From CSP1-4 sp036559965 (lineage in GTDB: Bacteria; Chloroflexota; Limnocylindria; Limnocylindrales; CSP1-4): a stretch of DNA of 8,577 nucleotides. The notes under the pieces were generated by a model. The model was given only the letters and a program-made list of their open reading frames with translations. It had not been told where the DNA came from and ran no database searches. This document shows positions 1-5,386 of the stretch, one piece after another. Location: positions 1 to 8,577 of the forward strand of contig DATBSD010000151.1 of the NCBI GenBank assembly GCA_036559965.1. Direction: 5' to 3'. The translations under genes and the position numbers were made by a program. The first letter of the stretch is position 1. Every line of letters starts with the position of its first letter.

Positions 1-720
1 CACGCCGCAGTCGTCGCCTGCCGTGACCAGGTCGTCCGGGAGGACGCCGAAGCAGCGGGCGACCGCCGATCGGGCGGCCGCCTGGCTGGGATGCTCGGGG
101 CGCCAGTAGTCGTCGAGCGACCAGCCGCCCTGTCGCGCGACCAGGATGCTGGCCACGTGGAAGCCAGAGCACATGTGGCGGATCGCCCCCGGGGTCTCGC
201 CGTCGCGCGCCAGGCGGGCGCGCGTCAGCTCGTCGAGCGGCGCTCCGTCGGTGCCGCAGGCGAGCAGGCTCTGGCTCAGCGCCGCCCGGCGAAAGACGGA
301 CTGGAGCGTCCGGACATGGAGATCCTCGCCGTGATGCGAGGAAGCCATCACCGCCAGCTCGGGGTCGGTCAGGTTGAGGTCGCGCGCCGCACCCGACTCG
401 ACCAGCGCGACGAGGGCGAAGGGCTTGACGGCGCTGCGCAGGCTGACGACGACGTCGGGGTCTCCGACGACGCGCTCGATGTCACCGCCGGGACCGACCT
501 GCACGACATGGCCGCGGTGGCGGCTCTCGGTGATAGGGCCACGCCGCTGCTCGACGAGGACGGGTGCCGGCGTGTTGGCAGGCCACGTCGGCGCGGCGCG
601 GCCGTTGACGCGCGCCCGGGTCCTGGTCGGACGACGCGGCCGAGCCCTCGTCACCGGCACGACCGGCGGCTCAGCCGCGGCGGTCGTCGGGAGGGTCGTC
701 GCGACCCGGGTCGATGGCAC
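1..720 (-). CDS. Type II L-asparaginase (Rhizobium etli ReAV-like family), C-terminal part missing at window edge
   Basis: The first 240 residues are visible; the gene continues beyond the left edge. The family hydrolyses L-asparagine to aspartate and ammonia and is unrelated to the E. coli enzymes. Visible landmarks: VLVEQRRGPITESRHRGHVV (about 54-73), the SxxK motif Ser96-Ala-Val-Lys99 followed by PF, SHHGE with Ser128, CSGFH with Cys184, and DDCGV with Cys238. Spacing 96 to 128 (32) and 184 to 238 (54) matches ReAV Ser48/Ser80 and Cys135/Cys189 as I recall them. The family's CSGKH has Phe187 here where the zinc-ligand Lys is expected. The GTG start at 720 is chosen because a -10 element ends 6 bases upstream, implying a leaderless message. 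An in-frame ATG at 780 has no ribosome site. About 53 Pro/Thr/Arg-rich residues precede the conserved domain, with coding-like third-position G/C; they contain no hydrophobic signal peptide, and GTG codons at 660 or 654 are alternative starts. It is transcribed divergently from the TetR operon. Family assignment is secure; activity is not proven. Confidence 0.9.
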   Translation of the reverse strand, partial: MPSTRVATTLPTTAAAEPPVVPVTRARPRRPTRTRARVNGRAAPTWPANTPAPVLVEQRRGPITESRHRGHVVQVGPGGDIERVVGDPDVVVSLRSAVKPFALVALVESGAARDLNLTDPELAVMASSHHGEDLHVRTLQSVFRRAALSQSLLACGTDGAPLDELTRARLARDGETPGAIRHMCSGFHVASILVARQGGWSLDDYWRPEHPSQAAARSAVARCFGVLPDDLVTAGDDCGV

Positions 721-726
721 GTGACG

Positions 727-732
727 ATGGTA
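727..732 (-). promoter_or_regulatory. -10 element (TACCAT) of leaderless promoter for the asparaginase gene
   Basis: Read on the minus strand the sequence is GGTTACCATCGTCACGTG. TACCAT fits the TANNNT -10 pattern, and six bases separate it from the GTG codon, so transcription would begin at or next to the start codon. No -35 hexamer is evident 16-18 bases upstream. The same TACCATCG string stands in the same position before the gene at 4236, which makes chance less likely. Confidence 0.55.
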
Positions 733-741
733 ACCCGCACC

Positions 742-756
742 GCCTCGCAGCGAGGC
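742..756. promoter_or_regulatory. Perfect 6-bp inverted repeat (GCCTCG-CAG-CGAGGC), possible operator
   Basis: Both arms match perfectly around a 3-base centre. The repeat covers the place where the -35 region of the minus-strand asparaginase promoter should lie (about 750-755). It could bind a regulator of that gene. It is not related in sequence to the TetR palindrome at 830-848. In a 70% G+C region a 6-bp dyad can arise by chance, so the role is only a suggestion. Confidence 0.3.
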
Positions 757-823
757 CGCCGCGAGGATGCTCGGCCGCATGCGCGATCAGCGCTCGTCAA
801 GGGCAAGAGATGGACGACCGGCG

Positions 824-829
824 TATAAT
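824..829 (+). promoter_or_regulatory. Consensus -10 element (TATAAT) of the TetR/ABC operon promoter
   Basis: A perfect TATAAT in a very G+C-rich stretch, 43 bases before the TetR start codon. Transcription would begin near 836, inside the palindrome that follows directly. The -35 position (about 801-806) reads GGGCAA and does not match TTGACA. A strong -10 with the start point buried in an operator is typical of a repressed promoter. Confidence 0.8.
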
Positions 830-848
830 CAGACCGACAGTCGGTCTG
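830..848. promoter_or_regulatory. TetR-family operator: perfect 9+1+9 palindrome CAGACCGACAGTCGGTCTG
   Basis: The arms CAGACCGAC and GTCGGTCTG are exact reverse complements around a single A. The site abuts the -10 hexamer and covers the expected transcription start. Its size and dyad form suit a TetR dimer, and the next gene (872) encodes a TetR-type repressor. The simplest reading is autoregulation of the three-gene efflux operon, relieved when a ligand binds the repressor. Binding is inferred from position and symmetry. Confidence 0.8.
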
Positions 849-871
849 TGAATCGAGGACCCAGGAACACG

Positions 872-1582
872 ATGGCGCGGACGGTCGATCCGACGGTGAA
901 CGCGGTGCGCCGCGAGGCGTTCGTCGACGCAGCCCAGCGGCTCATCCAGGCTTCGGGCTACGAGCAGATGAGCATCCAGGACCTGCTCGACGAGTTGGAT
1001 GCGTCACGCGGTGCCTTCTACCACTACTTCGATTCCAAGGCGTCCCTGCTCGATGCCGTGATCGCCCGCATGGTCACCGACGCCATGGTCGCGGTCGAGC
1101 CGATCGTCGAGGACCCCGGGCTGTCCGCGACCGGCAAGCTGGTCGCCATGTTCTCGGGCATCGCGAGCTGGAAGGTCGAGCGCATGGAGCTGCTCATGGC
1201 CGTGCTGCGCGTCTGGCTGTCCGACGGCAACGCACTCGTGCGCGAGCGGTTCCGGCGAGACGTCATCGAGACCATGACGCCGGTCCTGACCAGGATCGTG
1301 CGACAGGGCAGTCGGGACGGCGAGTTCTCGGTCTCCGACGCCGAGCACGTCGCCCGCGTCCTGGTCTCGCTGCTCCTCGGCGCCAACGAACACGCCGGCG
1401 TGCTCTTCACCGCGCATCAGGCCGAGCTCGTCACCCTCGACGAGGTCGAGGGTGCGCTGAACGCCTATCCCGAGGCCTTCGAGCGGGTCCTTGGGGCTCG
1501 TCGCGGGTCGCTCCGCTGGTTCGAGCCCGGCGACCTCCGTCGCTGGTTCGACCTCGCCGCGATCCACCCATCGACACCGTGA
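872..1582 (+). CDS. TetR/AcrR-family transcriptional repressor, first gene of ABC exporter operon
   Basis: A 236-residue protein, a usual TetR length. The N-terminal DNA-binding domain (about 13-62) is clear: RREAFVDAAQRLIQASGYEQ leads into the helix-turn-helix at about 34-53, which ends in the hallmark GAFYHYFDSK. The remainder (about 65-236) is a diverged helical ligand-binding and dimerisation domain, so the ligand cannot be read from sequence. The ATG at 872 is chosen because AGGAA (863-867) lies just upstream; the frame is open further upstream to 767, but that would run through the promoter and operator. The ATPase gene starts 10 bases after its stop, so regulator and transporter share a transcript. 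It probably binds the palindrome at 830-848 and represses its own operon. DNA-binding role is secure; target and inducer are inferred. Confidence 0.92.
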   Translation: MARTVDPTVNAVRREAFVDAAQRLIQASGYEQMSIQDLLDELDASRGAFYHYFDSKASLLDAVIARMVTDAMVAVEPIVEDPGLSATGKLVAMFSGIASWKVERMELLMAVLRVWLSDGNALVRERFRRDVIETMTPVLTRIVRQGSRDGEFSVSDAEHVARVLVSLLLGANEHAGVLFTAHQAELVTLDEVEGALNAYPEAFERVLGARRGSLRWFEPGDLRRWFDLAAIHPSTP

Positions 1583-1592
1583 AAGGACATCG

Positions 1593-2495
1593 ATGACCAG
1601 CATCATCCAGCTCCAGAAGCTGACCAAGTCCTACGGCTCGCACCGCGGCATCATCGACATCGATCTCGAGGTCGCGGAGGGCGAGGTGTTCGGCTTCCTC
1701 GGCCCCAACGGCGCCGGCAAGACGACGACCATCCGGACGCTCCTCGACCTCATCCGTCCGACCAGCGGCAAGGCCCTCATCTTCGGCATCGAGTCGACAG
1801 CGGACCCGGTCGCCATCCATCGCCGGGTCGGCTACCTGCCTGGCGAGTTCGCCCTTTACGACCGGCTCACCGGTGTCCAACACCTCGAGTACTTCGCCAA
1901 CCTTCGCGGCGGGGTCGACAAGGCCTACCAGGCCTCGCTCATCGAGCGCTTCGACCTCGACCCGTCGCGCAAGTTCAAGGAGTACAGCAAAGGCAACAAG
2001 CAGAAGGTCGCGCTGGTCATCGCGCTGCAGCACCGCCCGGAGCTGCTGCTGCTCGACGAGCCCACATCGGGACTCGACCCGCTCGTCCAGCAGACCTTCT
2101 TCACCGTGCTCCATGAGTCGGTGGCTGCTGGCGCGACCATCTTCCTCTCCTCGCACATCCTCTCCGAGGTGGAGAAGACTGCCCACCGCGTCGGCATCAT
2201 CCGGGATGGGCGGCTCGTGAAACTCGGCACGATCGACGACTTGCGCGATCTCGCTCATCACCAGGTGGAGCTGCGCTTCGCCGGCGAGGTTCCTGCCGCC
2301 GCCTTCGAGGCGTTGCCGGGAGTCAGCGAGGTGGCGGTCGACGACCATGTCCTGCGCATGCGTGTCGCCGGGGCGATCACGCCGGTGGTCCAGGCGGCCG
2401 CCCGATACGAGCTCCTCGACTTCGTCTCGCGGGAGCCGAGCCTCGAGGAGACGTTCCTTGCCCAGTACGGCCACGAGGCCGTGGAGGTGGGCTGA
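1593..2495 (+). CDS. ABC transporter ATP-binding protein (ABC-2 / drug-exporter type)
   Basis: A 300-residue nucleotide-binding subunit that powers the permease encoded next. Walker A GPNGAGKTT is at 37-45, the signature motif at about 131-138 reads YSKGNKQK instead of LSGGQQ, Walker B LLLLDEP at 151-157 is followed by TSGLDP, and the H-loop His is at 188 (SSH). At the Q-loop position the sequence is GYLPGEFALYDRLTG (80-94), without the usual Gln. To my knowledge both departures are common in this actinobacterial/chloroflexotal exporter branch, so they need not mean loss of activity. About 90 C-terminal residues form the accessory domain typical of drug-export ATPases, ending in SLEETFLAQYG. 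The ATG at 1593 has a good ribosome site, AAAGGA (1582-1587), overlapping the end of the TetR gene. The stop is one base before the permease start, indicating translational coupling. Confidence 0.93.
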   Translation: MTSIIQLQKLTKSYGSHRGIIDIDLEVAEGEVFGFLGPNGAGKTTTIRTLLDLIRPTSGKALIFGIESTADPVAIHRRVGYLPGEFALYDRLTGVQHLEYFANLRGGVDKAYQASLIERFDLDPSRKFKEYSKGNKQKVALVIALQHRPELLLLDEPTSGLDPLVQQTFFTVLHESVAAGATIFLSSHILSEVEKTAHRVGIIRDGRLVKLGTIDDLRDLAHHQVELRFAGEVPAAAFEALPGVSEVAVDDHVLRMRVAGAITPVVQAAARYELLDFVSREPSLEETFLAQYGHEAVEVG

Positions 2496-2496
2496 C

Positions 2497-4185
2497 ATGG
2501 CCACTCGCGCGACGAGCCCCGACCGGGCTGCGGTCTTCGCCCCGATCCCGCTCCGCCACAAGCTCTACGGCTTCGGCTCCATCTATGGCAAGACGATCCG
2601 CGACTCGCGGCTCGCCTTCATCATCGCGGCCGGCCTTCTCGGCGGGATGTCGCTCGTCATGGGTGTCGCCGTCTCGAACATCTTCCCGACCGAGGCGGCC
2701 AGGCAGGAGGTCGACGCGCTCTTCGGGAGCATCCCGCCGTCGATGATGAATCTCTTCGGCAACGTCGAGCTCATCGGCTCGAAGGTTGGCACCCTGGGCG
2801 GCTACGTCACGTTCAAATACGGCGTGATCTTCGCCCTCGGCACCGCCCTGTGGTCCGTCTTCGCCCTCTCTGGGACGCTCGCCGGCGAGGCGCAGCGCGG
2901 CAGCCTCGACTTCGTGGCAGCGGCGCCATTCGGCAAGCGCCGCATCGCGCTCGAGAAGGTGTCCGCGCACCTGACCCTGCTCGCACTGGCGATGGTCGTC
3001 CTGGCCGTGATGCTGACGTTCAGCTCGAACGTCTTCGGGCAGGCCGCGCTCGGCGACTCGATCTCCCTGCTGTCCTCCGCCGGTTTCGCTCTCTGGGTCT
3101 TCTTCCTCGCCCTGCTCTTCGGCGGGCTCGCGCTCGCCCTCTCGCCGCTCCTGGGTCGTGCCGGATCGGCCGGGGTCGCGGCCCTCGCGATGGCCGGCAC
3201 GTGGCTCATGACAGGCCTGGGCGTCGGCGGTCCGCTCCTGGCCCTCAGCCCGTACTCCTGGACCTTCGACCACGTGCCCCTCGTCGGGACCTACGACTGG
3301 CCGCCGCTCGCCCTCGTGGCCATCCTCGGCATCGTCTTCCTGGCGATCGGGGTCGAGCTCTTCGCCCGCCGCGACCTCGGCGTCACCGCCGGGTTCTCCC
3401 TGCCAGCCACGCCGGCCGTGTTCCTGGGCGTCCACGGACCGACGGCTCGAGCATTCGGCGAGCAGCTTCCGCGGGCGCTCGCGTGGGGCATCGGCCTGGG
3501 GCTGATCGGGATCCTCTACTCCTCGCTCTCCGGCGTGCTCGCGGACCAGCTCGGCAGCGCACCGAGCTTCCAGGGCGTCTTCGAGGCGCTCTTCCCCGGC
3601 ATCGACCTCGCCTCGGTCGGCGGGTGGCTGCAGCTCTATGCCGAGCTGCTCTACATCGCGGCCGGCTTCGCCGCGGCCACGTTCGTGTCACGCTGGGCAT
3701 CGGACGAGACGGACGGCCGCCTCGAGGTGCTCCTGGCCACGCCCATGGCGCGGGCGAGGTGGGTCGTGGCAGGTGGTGCCGCAGCCCTGGTCGCGACCGC
3801 CGCGATGACCGTCCTGTTCGCGGCCGGCATCGGCCTCGGCTCGGCCTCGGGCGGCCTTGACTTCGGTGACGCGATGCTCGGCTGCGCCGCGCTCGGCCTC
3901 TACGCCGCCGCCATCGTCGGCGTCGGCTTCGCCGTCGGCGGACTGTGGAGGACATCCCTGGCTGCCGAGATCGCCGCGCTGTTCGTCGTGGCCACCTATC
4001 TGCTCGACCTGGTCGCGCCGCCACTCAACCTCGACGCGCTCCACGAGCTCGCCCTGACCGCGCACATGGGGCAGCCCATGCTTGGCCAGTGGGATCCGAC
4101 TGGCGTCGTGGCCTGCCTCGTGATCGCGGTCGGCGGCATCCTCCTGGGCGCCTGGGGCATGTCGCGGAGGGATGTCGCCCGCTGA
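2497..4185 (+). CDS. ABC-2 type permease, two-repeat polyketide-antibiotic exporter family
   Basis: A 562-residue integral membrane protein with roughly 12 hydrophobic segments (near 39-60, 108-128, 157-176, 190-220, 225-250, 268-290, 327-347, 377-397, 420-445, 455-480, 485-506, 533-553). It looks like a fused duplication. A cytoplasmic element GEAQRGSLDFVAAAPFGKRR (about 130-149) recurs as DETDGRLEVLLATPMARARW (about 402-421), the acidic/Gly-Ser-Leu-Glu...P...R motif of ABC-2 permeases. The layout and length resemble the 'exporter of polyketide antibiotics' group (COG3559 type), where one large permease pairs with one ATPase. With the ATPase at 1593 it should form an efflux pump, probably for a hydrophobic or antibiotic-like compound; the substrate is not deducible. 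The ATG at 2497 follows GGAGG (2483-2487). A hairpin covers its last codons. Confidence 0.88.
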   Translation: MATRATSPDRAAVFAPIPLRHKLYGFGSIYGKTIRDSRLAFIIAAGLLGGMSLVMGVAVSNIFPTEAARQEVDALFGSIPPSMMNLFGNVELIGSKVGTLGGYVTFKYGVIFALGTALWSVFALSGTLAGEAQRGSLDFVAAAPFGKRRIALEKVSAHLTLLALAMVVLAVMLTFSSNVFGQAALGDSISLLSSAGFALWVFFLALLFGGLALALSPLLGRAGSAGVAALAMAGTWLMTGLGVGGPLLALSPYSWTFDHVPLVGTYDWPPLALVAILGIVFLAIGVELFARRDLGVTAGFSLPATPAVFLGVHGPTARAFGEQLPRALAWGIGLGLIGILYSSLSGVLADQLGSAPSFQGVFEALFPGIDLASVGGWLQLYAELLYIAAGFAAATFVSRWASDETDGRLEVLLATPMARARWVVAGGAAALVATAAMTVLFAAGIGLGSASGGLDFGDAMLGCAALGLYAAAIVGVGFAVGGLWRTSLAAEIAALFVVATYLLDLVAPPLNLDALHELALTAHMGQPMLGQWDPTGVVACLVIAVGGILLGAWGMSRRDVAR

Positions 4186-4193
4186 TCCCTCCG
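4165..4193. terminator. 9-bp-stem inverted repeat spanning the permease stop codon, possible terminator
   Basis: CGGAGGGAT (4165-4173) and ATCCCTCCG (4185-4193) are perfect reverse complements around an 11-base loop. The repeat overlaps the TGA of the permease and lies at the end of the efflux operon, just before the promoter at 4223. No T-run follows, so it is not a canonical intrinsic terminator. It may be a U-less terminator, an mRNA 3' stabiliser, or chance. Confidence 0.4.
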
Positions 4194-4222
4194 GGCTCGG
4201 ACCGAGGCGCGGGCCTGACGGC

Positions 4223-4228
4223 TACCAT
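4223..4228 (+). promoter_or_regulatory. -10 element (TACCAT) of leaderless promoter for the proline racemase-family gene
   Basis: GCTACCATCG sits so that only seven bases separate TACCAT from the ATG at 4236, predicting a leaderless transcript. No Shine-Dalgarno sequence precedes this ATG, which fits. The expected -35 position (about 4200-4205) lacks TTGACA but is overlapped by a small dyad CTCGG-A-CCGAG (4196-4206), a possible regulator site. Confidence 0.6.
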
Positions 4229-4235
4229 CGCGGTC

Positions 4236-5300
4236 ATGCGCTTGAGCAGGATGATCCAGACGGTCGAGGCCCACGCCGCGGGCGAGCACGGCCGGGTCAT
4301 CGTCGGCGGCGTGCTCGATGTGCCCGGCGAGACGATGTTCGACAAGATGCAGTGGCTCTCGACGGAGGGCGACGCGCTGCGGCTGCTCATGCTGCGCGAG
4401 CCGCGCGGCTACCCGGCGGCGAACGTCAATCTGGTCTTGCCGTCGAACCACCCCGAGGCCAAGGCGGGCTACGTGATCATGGAGCAGGTCGAGTATCCGG
4501 GCATGTCGGGCACGAACACGATCTGCACCGTGACCGCACTGCTCGAGACGGGCATGCTGCCGATGACCGAGCCCGTGACGGAGCTCGCGTTGGAGGCACC
4601 GGCTGGGCTCATCCGCGTCCGTGCGGCATGTCGAGACGGCAAGGTCACGAGCGTGACCTTCCGCAACGTGCCTGCCTTCGCTGCCTACCTCGACACGCCC
4701 ATCGAGGTGCCGCAGCTGGGCACGGTCGTCGTCGATGTCGCCTACGGCGGCATGTTCTACGTCATCGCATCCGCGGAGCGGTTCGGCCTCCGGCTGACGC
4801 CCGACGAAGGCAGGGACATCACGCGCATCTCGGCGCTGATCAAGGCCGCCGCCAATGAGCAGCTGCCGGTCGTCCATCCCGAGCAGCCGGGTTTCACGGG
4901 CATCACCATCGCGCAGCTCTCGGGACCGCCGCACGCCGCCGGCTCGGCGCGACGGAACGCGGTCACGGTCTCGACGGGGGCCATCGACTTGGACAAGCCG
5001 TCGACGTGGACCGGCGCCATCGACCGCTCCCCGTGCGGCACGGGCACGTGCGCGAAGATGGCGGTGCTCCATGCCAAAGGCGAGCTGGGCATCGGTGACG
5101 ACTTCGTCCACGAGGGCATCCTGGGCACGACGTTCACGGGCCGGCTAGTCGAGGAGACGAGCGTCGGCAGTGGACCGTCCGCCCGCGCGGCCGTCGTCCC
5201 CGAGCTGACCGGCACGGCGTGGATCACGGGCTTCGCCTCGTGGGTCGTCGACCCGGCGGATCCATTCCCTGAGGGATTCACGGTGGGCGACATCTGGTAG
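4236..5300 (+). CDS. Proline racemase superfamily enzyme, Ser/Cys type; probable trans-3-hydroxy-L-proline dehydratase or hydroxyproline 2-epimerase
   Basis: A 354-residue protein with full-length proline racemase fold features. The second active-site motif DRSPCGTGTC (263-272) holds Cys267. At the first site the sequence is YPGMSGTNTICTVTALLETG, so Ser91 stands where two-Cys racemases and epimerases have Cys. The family uses this pair for proton removal and return at the alpha carbon of proline or hydroxyproline; from published family work, Ser/Cys members are linked to trans-3-hydroxy-L-proline dehydration or 3-hydroxyproline epimerisation rather than proline racemisation. Other family landmarks are REPRGYPAANVNLVLPSNHP (54-73) and AYGGMFYVI. 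Likely cytosolic; no signal peptide. The ATG at 4236 is chosen from the -10 element seven bases upstream and homology starting at MIQTVEAHAAGE; the second ATG at 4251 is possible. No other hydroxyproline genes are in the window, so the substrate is inference. Confidence 0.88.
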   Translation: MRLSRMIQTVEAHAAGEHGRVIVGGVLDVPGETMFDKMQWLSTEGDALRLLMLREPRGYPAANVNLVLPSNHPEAKAGYVIMEQVEYPGMSGTNTICTVTALLETGMLPMTEPVTELALEAPAGLIRVRAACRDGKVTSVTFRNVPAFAAYLDTPIEVPQLGTVVVDVAYGGMFYVIASAERFGLRLTPDEGRDITRISALIKAAANEQLPVVHPEQPGFTGITIAQLSGPPHAAGSARRNAVTVSTGAIDLDKPSTWTGAIDRSPCGTGTCAKMAVLHAKGELGIGDDFVHEGILGTTFTGRLVEETSVGSGPSARAAVVPELTGTAWITGFASWVVDPADPFPEGFTVGDIW

Positions 5301-5317
5301 ACGAGCCGCTGCTCCGC

Positions 5318-5323
5318 TAGGGT
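5318..5323 (+). promoter_or_regulatory. -10 element (TAGGGT) of promoter for the MetE-like gene
   Basis: CGCTAGGGT lies 18 bases after the preceding stop codon and predicts a start near 5330, leaving a leader of about 57 bases before the ATG at 5387. The context GC-TA matches the other -10 elements in the window. No -35 is evident, and I see no riboswitch-like structure in the short leader, only 4-bp G+C dyads. Confidence 0.45.
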
Positions 5324-5386
5324 TGTCACGACCGACACGCGACGCGCTCCGGGCGCGACGCCAAGCCCCTGCAACGAGGACCTCCG

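Noticed and set aside
721..780. ATG at 780 as start of the asparaginase
   Set aside because: In frame but with no ribosome site, and it would place the TACCAT -10 element inside the gene; GTG 720 fits a leaderless start better. Not fully excluded.
91..828. Long plus-strand open frames over the asparaginase region
   Set aside because: They are antisense shadows of the minus-strand asparaginase, whose motifs and codon bias are clear; their translations are Arg/Ala/Gly-rich and resemble nothing.
767..871. Upstream extension of the TetR protein to ATG 767
   Set aside because: It would translate the TATAAT element and the operator; ATG 872 has a ribosome site and gives the usual TetR N-terminus.
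1431..2561. Long minus-strand open frame opposite the ABC ATPase (376 codons)
   Set aside because: A high-GC shadow frame rich in Arg, Asp and Glu, with no domain and no ribosome site; the plus strand carries a canonical ATPase.
2377..3435. Long minus-strand open frame opposite the permease
   Set aside because: Composition is the reverse-complement image of a hydrophobic protein (Arg/Glu/Gly/Asp-rich); no motif.
3996..5111. Minus-strand open frame opposite the proline racemase-family gene
   Set aside because: It spans two unrelated plus-strand genes and their promoter, and has no recognisable domain.
5324..5386. SAM or cobalamin riboswitch in the leader of the MetE-like gene
   Set aside because: The leader is only about 57 bases with just 4-bp dyads, too short and lacking conserved elements of known classes.
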